The notes beneath the pieces are model-generated. The model was not told where the DNA came from, made no database searches, and saw only the letters and a program-made list of their open reading frames with translations. The position numbers were made by a program, and so were the translations under genes. Below, in pieces: positions 43,962 to 55,744 of a DNA stretch of 64,000 bases. This stretch comes from Mesotaenium endlicherianum (lineage: Eukaryota > Streptophyta > Zygnematophyceae > Zygnematales > Mesotaeniaceae), in the NCBI GenBank assembly GCA_009602735.1, contig WELA01010137.1, forward strand, positions 116,040 to 180,039. Direction: 5' to 3'. Within the stretch, counting starts at the first letter, position 1. Every line of letters starts with the position of its first letter.

Positions 43962-45163
43962 AGTCCAGCCGTCATGAGAGCTTCTTTTTCAGCCGGGGAG
44001 AGTCTTGCTTTCACTCCTTGCTGGTTTCTTGCATCATAAGTGTCATTGGAGGGTCTTCCACTCTTCCGGGCAGCCGCGGGGTCCCTTTTAATAACTCCGA
44101 TTTCCATGGGTGTGGGTCCAGATTCGGATGTGGAAGGGGCTGCGTACACCCGCGTCGTCGGTACCCGTGAAGATGAAGGCACGGAGTGCTTGAAATCCAA
44201 GGTATCCACCTTTTGGGCCACTTCAATGATCTTTGAGAAGTCCGTCAAGTCGCGTAACTCCACTTCCTTTGCCACCTTGGGTTTGAGGCCAAAGATGTAG
44301 CGGTCAATCTTCTCCTCGAGAGACATGTTGGGGATCTCAAGAGTGAGGGCGTGAAATCTGGATGTATACTCTTGAACGGACGTCGTTTGCTTGAGATGGT
44401 GGAGCTTTCCTCGGGCAATCTTCTCCGCATTGATGGGCATGAATTGCTTCTTGAGGGCCTCACGAAAATCTGCCCATCTTGCATATGATGGTGGGGGCTC
44501 TTGGCCGAGCATGGGGTGCGCCATAGCTTGATATATAGCCGCTTGATAGTTACGCCACCATGATGTTGCTGCTCCTCTAAGTAAGGTAACGGCAAAGGGA
44601 ACGTAGTCCTCCTCGGGTACTTCAAGGAATGCGAGGTACGTCTCCACTTGGTAGAGCCATAAATTCAGGTTGGCACCTTTCCCGGGGTTGAAAGTGTCGG
44701 GTTTGCCGGGCTTGATGAGTTTCCTTGCTCTCGTTGGCTCTTGTGGAGGCGCTTGAGCCGGGGCTGGATTTTGAGCATTGCTCGCAATAGGGGCAACCAT
44801 GGCAGCCATAGCTTCTCTTGACGCTTGCACGGTTGCTTCATAGGTGGCCAAGCCCACTTGGTTGTGGACGGTCATTAGGAAGGCTGCCCACTCATTTGCG
44901 GGAACTCCTTGTGGTGGGGTCAACTTTGCTATAGCGGCTGCCACGGGATTTGACGGTGCTCCTCCTTGTGGTGCTTCTTGTTGTTGGAGATTTCCTTGAG
45001 TAGGCTCTCCCATCGACGCTGGAGGAGGGTGTGCTCCTCCTTGTGGTGCTTCTTGTTGTTGCAGATTTTCTTGAGTGGGCTCTCCCATCGGCGCTGGAGG
45101 AGGGTGTCTTGGAGAGGAAGGGCTTCCTTCGAAAGCTTGCTGTTGGTCTTGAGGATCGGCCAT
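43883..45163 (-). CDS. Element A gag
   Basis: 426 aa. The N part has Gln/Pro-rich repeats ([20 protein letters not shown] and a near copy). The core is a Ty3-type gag domain ([50 protein letters not shown]). A CCHC zinc knuckle ([14 protein letters not shown]) lies at the C end. Its product would form the capsid shell of the particle. The protein is identical to that of element B. Confidence 0.95.
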   Translation of the reverse strand: MADPQDQQQAFEGSPSSPRHPPPAPMGEPTQENLQQQEAPQGGAHPPPASMGEPTQGNLQQQEAPQGGAPSNPVAAAIAKLTPPQGVPANEWAAFLMTVHNQVGLATYEATVQASREAMAAMVAPIASNAQNPAPAQAPPQEPTRARKLIKPGKPDTFNPGKGANLNLWLYQVETYLAFLEVPEEDYVPFAVTLLRGAATSWWRNYQAAIYQAMAHPMLGQEPPPSYARWADFREALKKQFMPINAEKIARGKLHHLKQTTSVQEYTSRFHALTLEIPNMSLEEKIDRYIFGLKPKVAKEVELRDLTDFSKIIEVAQKVDTLDFKHSVPSSSRVPTTRVYAAPSTSESGPTPMEIGVIKRDPAAARKSGRPSNDTYDARNQQGVKARLSPAEKEALMTAGLCFYCKEKGHRALSCPKKLSKNGQRR

Positions 45164-45187
45164 CTTCTTGTGCTACCAAAGTGCCTA

Positions 45188-45199
45188 GCTCCGATACCA
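45188..45199 (-). promoter_or_regulatory. Primer-binding site of element A
   Basis: Directly inside the 5' LTR the element reads TGGTATCGGAGC, matching the usual initiator tRNA-Met primer site of plant retroelements with one difference. Elements B and C carry the same 12 bases. Confidence 0.85.
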
Positions 45200-45200
45200 C

Positions 45201-45703
45201 TGTAGTGAAACAGATAGATAAAGTACTTAGTAAAACAGAATACTTTATCTATTCAAGACAAGGATCTTTGAACACAAGTGGTAGCTTCTTGAAAGAGAGA
45301 TGGCTTCTTGAAAGTTAATATATTTCTGGATTTTGGCAAGTACAAGAGTGATTCTGGAATGTCTTTCTATGTTCTAGCTCTTGTTTATATACTTGCTACA
45401 TAAGTAATTTCTAGGAAGGTGTATGTTGATGTGTTGGCACCCAACACATCCCAAAACTTGCCACCTCTTTCTAGAATAATGTACACATGTCCTTTTGACC
45501 TAAAAATGGCACATCTGACTTTTGCCACATGGAGTTCTTCTAGGTCTTTCCTCTAACTTCGAAAATGCCTTGGAAGGTTCAAAGGACATGAACCAAGTTA
45601 CTAGAGTACCTATTCACACTTGACTCCACACAATACTACTCCAAATATATTTGAAAACATTAAAATATATGCGAACAAATATATAATAACTCAAATCACT
45701 ACA
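45201..45703 (-). repeat. 5' LTR of element A
   Basis: 503 bp, same ends as the partner LTR. The outer side is followed by the target copy ACAAC. Confidence 0.95.
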
Positions 45704-45708
45704 ACAAC

Positions 45709-46334
45709 AATGCGAGCAAGAATGAGGCAACTTCAGGCAGGACTCGTGCCTTTCGCAGGCACCACACATTATCCTCTCTCGAGAATGCCAGTGCATAGTC
45801 ACAGCGCCTAGCTTGCATGCCGTCCTTACCTAGCAGCCCTCAAACAGCTTTAGAAATTGTCACTCAGCATGCATGCACGCCTTGTGACTGTCGCGCGTGT
45901 CTGCTTAGCCTTTCAGCGGGCAATCACGCCTATGTGGCTGGCGGTTGGCAGCATTTGAGATGAACGCTCAAGCCGTGGCTAGTCACTCGAGAGTCTTGGC
46001 CGAGGTGGCACACAACGCCTCGCAACATCCCTGCTGTACTTGGCTTAGATAGCCGATTAATCAGTACCTTACTTGGCACTTGTTGGGCTGGATCATTGCT
46101 GGTTCCAGGCCCCTAGCCTTTCAACTGACTACTCCGTCCAAATCCCCATCCATCCCAGGTGTGGGATGTGACGTGTGGTGACCACTTTGACAGTGATAAC
46201 GACTTTGATATAACCGCTGACTGAGATAACTCAGTCCTTTGGTCGGTGAGTCAACGCTGCCTTTCCGTACCTGGGCGGCCGTGACTTGCGCTGCGCGTGC
46301 GGCACCGTCAAGTGGATAGCAGTCGCGACATGAG
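45709..46334. other. Host spacer between elements A and TIR segment
   Basis: Ordinary-looking sequence that would have been continuous with the DNA left of 39019 before element A inserted. Its first part, to about 46144, is repeated almost exactly at 51026-51503. No gene was recognised. Confidence 0.6.
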
Positions 46335-46943
46335 GCCCAATTTACAGTGCACAAAGCCAAATAGTTCAATTTCAGGTGTTGCGCAATCGCGTGAAATTCA
46401 ATTCAATCGCGTAAAATTCAATTCAATTGAAGAAAATGCTACGATTCAATTGCGACTAAAGTTCATCTCGTTTACAGTGCACAGACCACCTATAATCCAC
46501 GCACTTTGTCATATCCCATTCCTCCTCTCGAGGGACCTTATTTCTCGGCTCACAGATCACGTGCATAGACATTCTCGCTGTGAAGGTTGGTGAAGGTACG
46601 TGGAATGGTACACAAGGTGGGGTTTGCTCAGGTTTGCTTGTCACTTCGGATGCGTGTGTCAGTCCTTTTTGACTCCACACAAATGGCTTCTTAGCTCCAT
46701 TTGGAGACGTTGTGTTCAAAAGAATCCCAATTGACCTCGAGAGGTCAATTGGGATTTGATCATTTTAATTGTGCACCTTCCAATTCAATCGCGTCAAGTA
46801 CACCCCACAAATTGTGGGGGACAACCCTAAAAACCACTGTAAACCACGCTATGTTCGCGCTTTAAAAGTTGGTGTACCACCAGGTACATGGTGGTACAAT
46901 TGAATTGATTTAATCGGCTCAGAACGTGAACTGTAAATTGGGC
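46335..46943. mobile_element. Possible non-autonomous DNA element (TIR-bounded, 609 bp)
   Basis: The ends are an 18-bp inverted pair: GCCCAATTTACAGTGCAC on the left and, read inward from the right, the same with one mismatch. The inside is AT-rich, repeats AATTCAATTCAATCGCGT-like phrases near 46390, 46410 and 46780, has an extra TTTACAGTGCAC copy near 46475, and has no coding frame. No matching target duplication was found at the edges, so membership of a named superfamily is not claimed. Confidence 0.4.
46723..46756. repeat. Perfect 15-bp inverted repeat
   Basis: AATCCCAATTGACCT and its exact complement are separated by CGAG. It lies inside the TIR-bounded segment. It could form a small hairpin or be an internal terminal repeat of a nested insertion. 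Confidence 0.85.
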
Positions 46944-46968
46944 TTGACAAGAAGCTGAAGTGACCGGC

Positions 46969-47470
46969 TGTAGTGATTTGAGTTATTATATATTAGTTTG
47001 CATATATTTAATGTTTTCAAATATATTTGGAGTAGTATCATGTGGAGTCAAGTGTGAATAGGTACTTTAGTAACTTGGTTCATGTCCTTTGAACCTTCCA
47101 AGGCATTTTCGAAGTTAGAGGAAAGACCTAGAAGAACTCCATGTGGCAAAAGTCAAATGTGCCATTTTTAGGTCAAAAGGACATGTGTACATTATTCTAG
47201 AAAGAGGTGGCAAATTTTGGGATGTGTTGGGTGCCAACACATCAACATACACCTTCCTAGAAATTACTTATGTAGCAAGTATATAAACAAGAGCTAGAAC
47301 ATAGAAAGACATTCCAGAATCACTCTTGTACTTGCCAAAATCCAGAAATATATTAACTTTCAAGAAGCCATCTCTCTTTCAAGAAGCTACCACTTGTGTT
47401 CAAAGATCCTTGTCTTGAATAGATAAAGTATTCTGTTTTACTAAGTACTTTATCTATCTGTTTCACTACA
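46969..47470 (+). repeat. 5' LTR of element B
   Basis: 502 bp, TGTAGTGA to TCACTACA, followed at once by the primer site TGGTATCGGAGC (47472-47483). Confidence 0.95.
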
Positions 47471-47507
47471 GTGGTATCGGAGCTAGGCACTTTGGTAGCA
47501 CAAGAAG

Positions 47508-48788
47508 ATGGCCGATCCTCAAGACCAACAGCAAGCTTTCGAAGGAAGCCCTTCCTCTCCAAGACACCCTCCTCCAGCGCCGATGGGAGAGCCCACTCAA
47601 GAAAATCTGCAACAACAAGAAGCACCACAAGGAGGAGCACACCCTCCTCCAGCGTCGATGGGAGAGCCTACTCAAGGAAATCTCCAACAACAAGAAGCAC
47701 CACAAGGAGGAGCACCGTCAAATCCCGTGGCAGCCGCTATAGCAAAGTTGACCCCACCACAAGGAGTTCCCGCAAATGAGTGGGCAGCCTTCCTAATGAC
47801 CGTCCACAACCAAGTGGGCTTGGCCACCTATGAAGCAACCGTGCAAGCGTCAAGAGAAGCTATGGCTGCCATGGTTGCCCCTATTGCGAGCAATGCTCAA
47901 AATCCAGCCCCGGCTCAAGCGCCTCCACAAGAGCCAACGAGAGCAAGGAAACTCATCAAGCCCGGCAAACCCGACACTTTCAACCCCGGGAAAGGTGCCA
48001 ACCTGAATTTATGGCTCTACCAAGTGGAGACGTACCTCGCATTCCTTGAAGTACCCGAGGAGGACTACGTTCCCTTTGCCGTTACCTTACTTAGAGGAGC
48101 AGCAACATCATGGTGGCGTAACTATCAAGCGGCTATATATCAAGCTATGGCGCACCCCATGCTCGGCCAAGAGCCCCCACCATCATATGCAAGATGGGCA
48201 GATTTTCGTGAGGCCCTCAAGAAGCAATTCATGCCCATCAATGCGGAGAAGATTGCCCGAGGAAAGCTCCACCATCTCAAGCAAACGACGTCCGTTCAAG
48301 AGTATACATCCAGATTTCACGCCCTCACTCTTGAGATCCCCAACATGTCTCTCGAGGAGAAGATTGACCGCTACATCTTTGGCCTCAAACCCAAGGTGGC
48401 AAAGGAAGTGGAGTTACGCGACTTGACGGACTTCTCAAAGATCATTGAAGTGGCCCAAAAGGTGGATACCTTGGATTTCAAGCACTCCGTGCCTTCATCT
48501 TCACGGGTACCGACGACGCGGGTGTACGCAGCCCCTTCCACATCCGAATCTGGACCCACACCCATGGAAATCGGAGTTATTAAAAGGGACCCCGCGGCTG
48601 CCCGGAAGAGTGGAAGACCCTCCAATGACACTTATGATGCAAGAAACCAGCAAGGAGTGAAAGCAAGACTCTCCCCGGCTGAAAAAGAAGCTCTCATGAC
48701 GGCTGGACTATGCTTTTATTGCAAGGAAAAGGGCCATCGTGCACTTTCATGCCCCAAAAAGTTGTCAAAAAACGGACAGCGCCGGTAG
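47508..48788 (+). CDS. Element B gag
   Basis: 426 aa, identical in protein sequence to element A gag, including the Gln/Pro-rich N repeats and the CCHC knuckle. It is followed by an overlapping pol frame. Confidence 0.93.
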   Translation: MADPQDQQQAFEGSPSSPRHPPPAPMGEPTQENLQQQEAPQGGAHPPPASMGEPTQGNLQQQEAPQGGAPSNPVAAAIAKLTPPQGVPANEWAAFLMTVHNQVGLATYEATVQASREAMAAMVAPIASNAQNPAPAQAPPQEPTRARKLIKPGKPDTFNPGKGANLNLWLYQVETYLAFLEVPEEDYVPFAVTLLRGAATSWWRNYQAAIYQAMAHPMLGQEPPPSYARWADFREALKKQFMPINAEKIARGKLHHLKQTTSVQEYTSRFHALTLEIPNMSLEEKIDRYIFGLKPKVAKEVELRDLTDFSKIIEVAQKVDTLDFKHSVPSSSRVPTTRVYAAPSTSESGPTPMEIGVIKRDPAAARKSGRPSNDTYDARNQQGVKARLSPAEKEALMTAGLCFYCKEKGHRALSCPKKLSKNGQRR

Positions 48789-51700
48789 GCCAGGAGCCTA
48801 CCACCCCAAGACCCACTTCACGAGAAGGCAACACGCCAAGTGAGGTGGAGACCCCCGTTGAAGACGACGTTCCAGCCCCAATGAGTTTGAGAGGTTACCT
48901 TGGAGGAGAGAAGGTCCACATCTTGGTGGATAGCGGAGCTCAAGGCAACTTCATTGCTGCAGATTTTGCCACCAAGCACGGTATTACTATGCGAACTCTT
49001 GACCACGACGAGGAGATTATGATGCCCGATGGATTCTCCTATACTACCCCTTCCAAGAAGACGTACCCCTTGGCACTCTCTATCAAGTCCTTCAAGGATA
49101 GAGTAGTGTTCTCCCCCATGCAATTGGGCAAGTACGACGTCATCCTAGGGACGCCTTGGTTGACCAAGCACAACCCCCAAGTTGATTGGAGGACCGGTAC
49201 TATCAAGATCAAGAATGACATCACTTCAAGAATCTGTATTTTGCGCGCAATCCAGAATATCCAGACCCAAGACATCCAGAAGCCGGCACACGAGATACTA
49301 TTGTCCGCCCTCCAACTCAAGAGACTTGTGAGGAAGGGACACGAGCTTCTTTTGGCCTTGATCACGCCAAAAGACATCAAGAAAGACATCGAGAGTCAAG
49401 AAGGCAGCCCCGTTCCCAAGGAGATACAAGAAGTCTTAGAGGACTACAAAGAAGTGTTCTCCCCGGAATTGCCCAAGGGCCTACCCCCCAAAAGATTCGT
49501 AGACCACAAGATAGAGTTGGAGCCCGGAAGCAAGCCCATCTCTCGGCCTACGTTCAAAATGTCATACACGGAGCTAGACGAAGTCAAGAAGCAAATCAAG
49601 GAGCTACTGGAGCATGGCTTCATTCGACCTAGCAAGTCGCCATTTGGAGCCCCGGTGCTATTTGTCAAGAAGAAAGATGGTACCTTGAGGATGTGTGTGG
49701 ACTATCGCGCCCTCAACAAGATCACCATCAAGAATCGATACCCGCTGCCGCGCATGGATGAGCTCATGGACCGGCTGGTTGGAGCCAAGTACTTCACGAA
49801 GATTGACTTACGGAGCGGCTACCACCAGATTCGCATCGCAGAACCGGACATAGAGAAGACGGCATTCAGGACAAGATATGGACATTTTGAGTTCATGGTC
49901 CTGCCATTTGGACTCACCAACGCGCCAGCAACTTTCATGACTATGATGAACACCATATTTCAGCCCATGTTGGACAGATTTGTGGTGGTATTCATCGATG
50001 ACATCCTTATCTACAGCAATAGCCTTGAAGAGCATGCGAGACACTTGAAAGAAGTCCTTGAAGTATTGAAGCACAACAAGCTATTTGCAAAGGAGTCAAA
50101 GTGCGAGTTTGCCAAACAAGAAGTGGAGTTCCTAGGTCTCCACGTGACTGCTGATGGCATCAAGATGGACCCCAAGAAGACCACGGTGGTGGAGGAATGG
50201 CCAACCCCCACGACCAAGAAAGAACTCCAGTCATTCTTGGGATTTGCCAATTAATACAGGAGATTCATCCAAAGCTTCTCGCATATAGCAGCCCCCCTGA
50301 CAGATCTACTCAAGAAGAAAATGCTTTATACATGGACCAAGAAAGAGGAAGAGGCATTTCAAGAGTTAAAGCGAAGATTGACCTAATCCCCAGTGCTCAC
50401 ACTCCCAAGTCCAAACCCAGATTGGCCCTTCCACGTCATCACCGATGCATCTTCCTATGCATTAGGAGCAATCCTGCTTCAAGACCACGGCAAGGGACTG
50501 CAGCCCATCGCCTACGAGTGAAGAAAGCTGAATCCGGCCGAGCAAAACTATACAACCACGGAGCGAGAGGCATTGGCGATTGTACATGCCTTGAAGGTTT
50601 GGCGCTGCTACGTTGAAGGACGCAAGGTACTGGTCACCACGGACCACGAGGCGTTAAAGCACCTCCAGACGCAGCCGTATCTCTCAAGGAGACAAGCAAG
50701 ATGGAGCGGATACTTGCAACAATACAACATCACGATTCAGTACCAGCCCGGCAAGACAAACCCGGCTGACCCCCTCTCAAGACTGCAACGCCGTGGTGAC
50801 ATCCCCGAAGACAGATCTGGAAGCTTGATTTTCAGCGGCCTATGAAAGAGACCCTTACTACAAGAACGGAGAAGCAGCCTTGGACCCATACAAGAAGCAA
50901 GAAGGCAATTATTGGGTGAGGCAAGACTCGGGCCAGAAATGTGTTCCTAATGACTTAGACCTCCGGCTCTTGCTTCTACGAGAAGCACACGACAACCCTC
51001 TTGGAGGACACTTTGGAATCCTAANAACAAATATATAATAACTCAAATCACTACAACAACAATGCGAGCAAGAATGAGGCAACTTCAGGCAGGACTCGTG
51101 CCTTTCGCAGGCACCACACATTATCCTCTCTCGAGAATGCCAGTGCATAGTCACAGCGCCTAGCTTGCATGCCGTCCTTACCTAGCAGCCCTCAAACAGC
51201 TTTAGAAATTGTCACTCAGCATGCATGCACGCCTTGTGACTGTCGCGCGTGTCTGCTTAGCCTTTCAGCGGGCAATCACGCCTATGTGGCTGGCGGTTGG
51301 CAGCATTTGAGATGAACGCTCAAGCCGTGGCTAGTCACTCGAGAGTCTTGGCCGAGGTGGCACACAACGCCTCGCAACATCCCTGCTGTACTTGGCTTAG
51401 ATAGCCGATTAATCAGTACCTTACTTGGCACTTGTTGGGCTGGATCATTGCTGGTTCCAGGCCCCTAGCCTTTCAACTGACTACTCCGTCCAAATCCCCA
51501 TCCNACAGCAGCGAAGACAGCTCTACAACAGGCGCAAGATGCTCAAGCAAGAATGGCAAACAGGTTCAGAAGAGAAATTACGTACAGAGTGGGTGACAAC
51601 GTGTTACTATTATCCAAGAATATTTCCCTGAACAACAGGCCTGCCGCCAGCAAGTTCTCTCCCAAGTATTTGGGACCCTTCAAGATTATCCAGCAAGTCA

Positions 51701-52143
51701 ACCCCGTTGCTTTCAAGCTAGAACTTCCCCAGACTATGCACATCGACCCCGTATTCCACGCTTCCCTCTTCAAGCCATATGTGCAACCCGACAACAAGTT
51801 CCCAGGACGTGTGACAACCCCACCAGCCCCAACAATAGTGGATGATCATTTGGAGTACGAAGTGGAAGACATAGTGGCTATGAGAAATTTCAGGAGACAG
51901 CAGCAATACTTGATCAAGTGGAAAGGATATCCAGATTCGGAGAATAGTTGGGTGGCGGCGCACTACCTTGACAAAGTTCACAGAAAGTTGAAGCGCTTCC
52001 ATGCCGCCAACGCCCATCTTGGGCCAGCCCCAAGTCTCTCTACTAAAAGCCCGAAGACTTCAGGGAGGCAGCCTGCCACCATCAAGAAGCAGCAGAAGAC
52101 CCCTTGGAGGCAGCCTGCAAGAACAAGAAAGAGGAAAAATTGA
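48710..52143 (+). pseudogene. Element B pol region, broken
   Basis: Protease and reverse transcriptase parts at the left and the chromodomain part at the right are recognisable and nearly identical to element A. The region as a whole is not open and has several breaks. Part of the interval is the N-bounded block described separately. Confidence 0.9.
51025..51504 (+). repeat. N-bounded copy of element A's LTR end and flank
   Basis: The bases between the single Ns at 51025 and 51504 match 45675-46144 almost base for base. They comprise the last bases of element A's LTR, its target duplication and 436 bp of unique-looking flank, in the same orientation. An assembly error is the most likely cause; the alternative is a real duplication. 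Confidence 0.9.
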
Positions 52144-52911
52144 CATTAGACACTCTTCTCTTCTCGCAGTTTCTGGACAGAAAACTAAAACTGCTACTGG
52201 TGATAGGTGTCTGCATAATAAATTCTGAAAATTTACGTGGCTGTAGTCCATGAGTAGCCGATCATTTAGAGTCCAAGTTTGCTCAAGTTGGAGCACTGGT
52301 AAGAGAGATATGATGCTCTAAGTAGAAGGGGGTCAGGCTGCTGGCATTGTTAGGGCAGAATATGCCTTCTGACATTGTGCCCTCCCCTGAACTTGGAATG
52401 CTCTGAAACTCAAGACTCTGGTAGAACATCTTACAGCGCTCATTTTGAGACTTACTTTGCAGAATTTGAAGAAGCATAGAAGGACTTATGATGTTTAGAA
52501 GTTCCTGCATACTTTTGGAGGAGTGCCTACTCTCTCAGCTCTCAACGACACTCCAGAATTAGAATGCTCTCAAATTTGGTGACCCGGTAGAGTTCTCCGA
52601 TGCACTCCGTCTGTAACTCAAATATTTAGATTTGGAGCAGTTCTGTAGACGTTATGAATTTTTGAATTTGTGGCAGATTCTGCGCCAACTTGTACAATTG
52701 TCTTTATCATTGAGGAGTAGGCTAGCCAATAAGGTCACACCACCTACGACCTTGCCTAGTCTACCTTACATGTATAGCACCTGACTTGGCGCCTTTTACT
52801 AGTCCTCTTCACATATGTGGCATCTGACTTGAAACTGTTGACTAGTTTGCTCCACATGTGTAAGACCTGACTTGACGCGCCGAGACGTCGCTTTTTCTAT
52901 CGGGGGGGTGA

Positions 52912-53410
52912 TGTAGTGATTTGAGTTATTATATATTAGTTTGCATATATTTTAATGTTTTCAAATATATTTGGAGTAGTATTGTGTGGAGTCAAGTGTG
53001 AATAGGTACTCTAGTAACTTGGTTCATGTCCTTTGAACCTTCCAAGGCATTTTCGAAGTTAGAGGAAAGACCTAGAAGAACTCCATGTGGCAAAAGTCAA
53101 ATGTGCCATTTTTAGGTCAAAAGGACATGTGTACATTATTCTAGAAAGAGGTGGCAAGTTTTGGGATGTGTTGGGTGCCAACACATCAACATACACTTTC
53201 CTAGAAATTACTTATGTAGCAAGTATATAAACAAGAGCTAGAACATAGAAAGACATTCCAGAATCACTCTTGTACTTGTCAAAATCCAGAAATATATTAA
53301 CTTTCAAGAAGCCTTCTCTCTTTCAAGAAGCTACCACTTGTGTTCAAAGATCCTTGTCTTGAATAAAGTATTCTATTTTACTAAGTACTTTATCTATCTG
53401 TTTCACTACA
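52912..53410 (+). repeat. 3' LTR of element B
   Basis: 499 bp, preceded by a CGGGGGGGTGA polypurine tract and followed by the target copy CCGGC. Confidence 0.95.
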
Positions 53411-53415
53411 CCGGC

Positions 53416-54840
53416 GCGCGTGTGTTGAAAACCGTCAAAACTTTCACCAAGTAGGTCAAGTGTGAAAGAACTTCGTCAATGTCTTGGAAATGTTAATCAG
53501 TCTTTGCAACGTTGACTACGTAAGAAGCTAGATAAGACACATTCTTCAAATTTTGGGGGAGACTCCACTTACACTTTAGGGCATGGGGTGCTAACTGTCT
53601 CAAAGATTCCTGTATGATTGAAAATAAATCGCAAAGTCAGCAAGTAAGGCCGCTGCCTTCTTCGTCTCATTGATTTTTTTCGCAAGGTTGAAAAAGCGCC
53701 GCAGGCAATCCAAATGGATGACTTTTTTTGCTAGGAATTTAAAGAAGACGCTTCATATTTCCGCAGGAAAGACAAAAACTTGAAAATTTGCCGCAAAAGC
53801 ATGTGAATTCTTATTAAATTCGCCAAGATGCCCAACATATTGATTTTTGTCGCCAACTGCAAATCCTTTGAATTTTTCTGCAAATAATACCTTCCAGACA
53901 AAGGAATTAGCACCCCATGCTTCAGGGAGAAATAACAAAATTCAACTTCAATGATTTTTTCAGCATACAAAAACTTTCAATGTCCGCTTAATTCATTGTA
54001 AATAATCAAAACCATGTTATATATTTACATTCTAATATTACGCAGAAGCTCGGGAGAAGATATGCAAGATTGTAATAAAATTACGTAAGAAATCGAAGGC
54101 TTCCCAAATCTTACGCAAAATTCCCCTCCATATTTTGGATGCCTTGTTAATAGAATATAATAATATCCTGAGGTAATTTCTTTATCTTTAGGCTTTGCAT
54201 GAAGAACATGCATTTCAAAGCTTGGTTGCTTTGTTTATAATTACAATATATACATACTCATTGCTTAGCAACTTAATGTCAATTTCATGTCTTCACTTTG
54301 CAGGAATATATTGATCAATGTTTTAGACTTCCAAGGTCTACATTACCTAAAGACGTATTCAAATAAAGGATTCAAGTTGATCACAACATAGCCCGATGGG
54401 CATGCTTGAGAGCATGCAAGAGTAAAAAAAGTGAGAAGGCACCAAGAAAATTGGTCAACATATGCCGTACAATGATGAGAAGGAGATACTCAACATCAAT
54501 ACTTAAAACTTTTCTAGAAAAAAATATAAGTCATAAGAGGCCGTCAGTATTCAAATTGAAATTGAGAAGACAATTGAGTGATTGATTGAGATGTACTTAT
54601 TGTATTCTATTGTAATTCAAGCTAAACATGTGCAATTTTATAAAGATTGTCTGAGGATGATCTATTGTGCACGTTGAGTGCTCAGAATCATTATATTTTA
54701 AGAGCAAGTGACAAAGTGGCTCAAATTGATCAATGAATAATGTGCTGGAAGTAATTCCATGTCAATTTGAGACAATTTTAATGAAGACGGTTCCAATTTC
54801 TAGATGGACTAGCGTTTCCCAAAAAGACTATGGATTTTGA
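53416..54840. other. AT-rich spacer without recognised gene
   Basis: 1.4 kb, strongly AT-rich. Short phrases such as CGCAAA, TCGCCAA and TACGCAA recur at irregular spacing between 53620 and 54130, which may be remnants of an old repeat. No frame or RNA gene is supported. Confidence 0.5.
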
Positions 54841-55474
54841 AATGAATCGACTTACCAAACACGCGACTTTCGTTGTGCCCTTCCACAATGTTATCATTGT
54901 CCTCACCCTCCATCTCCCAAGAGTTGCTAGCTTGAGACCTAGTCCTTACCGTACAAGACTACTGTGATAACTGCTCCGATACCACTGGAATGAATCGACT
55001 TACCAATAAGCTATTAACAATTAATAAAAGATCTTCATATCAGCAAGTAATCTTTTATGGTATTTTTTGTTAACTGATTTGATAGCAAAAGACAATACAC
55101 TAGCAATGAACAATACTCACAAGTCAAATGCAAGTAAATGAGCATCAATCATGCAATCAGTAAACTCATACATAAGCAAGGTTAGAAGACAATTTGTATC
55201 ATTGGCTCCTCGCCTTGGATTCAGATGTCTCCCAGTAAGCGGTCTAAAAGAGTTGGCCACATTTCGAATGTTGAATTCGAGAGCAACACCTAGCATATGT
55301 ACATGGAATGAGTATACTGTTTAACGGCAAGTGCGATGGTACCGCCTAGCCGAGAGTTAACCTCGTCCGTAGGACCTCTGCCAACCAAATCCACAGCCAT
55401 CTTCCATCATCCCAAATTCCCATTCATCCTAAGGATGTCATCTAGCCATTCATCCAGCATATCACACATAATTC
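54841..55474 (-). mobile_element. Relic of a chromovirus C-family element (gag start, primer site, LTR part)
   Basis: Read on the minus strand, about 55474 to 54985 matches the last two thirds of the element C LTR. This is followed by the same primer site (TGGTATCGGAGC, near 54968-54980) and a decayed match to the first codons of element C gag (to about 54860). It is a truncated old copy, clearly diverged from C. Confidence 0.7.
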
Positions 55475-55744
55475 TAAAAGTTAATTAAATAAGTTCAGCT
55501 TGCTGAACTCTAGTTAATAATCAGTCTGCTGGACTTCATACTTAATATCAGTTTAATTACTCAGCCGGAAGCAGCAGGCTGAAGTCAGCTTAAGTCAGCT
55601 TGCTGACACATTCTTTGACAGCCAGTTGACTTCCGTACTCGGTAGCTGCGAACTGCCTCGATATGCATCTAAGTGTGGTATGCTTAATGAATGGCCAGAT
55701 GACATCCTTAGGATGGATGGCGATTCGGGATTATGGGAGATGGC
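55475..55744 (+). repeat. LTR fragment, plus orientation, C family
   Basis: Matches roughly positions 50-330 of the element C LTR (AGTTAATTAA..GTTCAGC, CTGCTGGACTT, GCAGCAGGCTGAAGTCA). It abuts the minus-strand relic on its left, so two LTR pieces meet in opposite orientation, and is cut on its right by the start of element C. Confidence 0.7.

Larger units (their letters stand above)
39024..45703 (-). mobile_element. Ty3/gypsy chromovirus A, whole-looking
   Basis: LTR retrotransposon on the minus strand, 6.7 kb, with two 503-bp LTRs beginning TGTAGTGA and ending TCACTACA. It is flanked by the 5-bp target duplication ACAAC (39019-39023 and 45704-45708). It has a primer site, gag, pol with a C-terminal chromodomain, and a polypurine tract. 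The LTRs differ by about eight bases by eye, so the insertion is young. I see no break in gag or pol. It is a close relative of element B, in opposite orientation. Confidence 0.95.
46969..53410 (+). mobile_element. Ty3/gypsy chromovirus B, broken
   Basis: Close relative of element A on the plus strand, with LTRs 46969-47470 and 52912-53410 and target duplication CCGGC (46964-46968 and 53411-53415). gag is open; the pol region is broken in several places and contains an N-bounded foreign block. LTRs differ from each other more than those of element A, so the insertion seems older, although gag is identical to A's. It lies head-to-head with A, making inverted arms of more than 6 kb around a 1.27 kb spacer. 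Confidence 0.93.
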
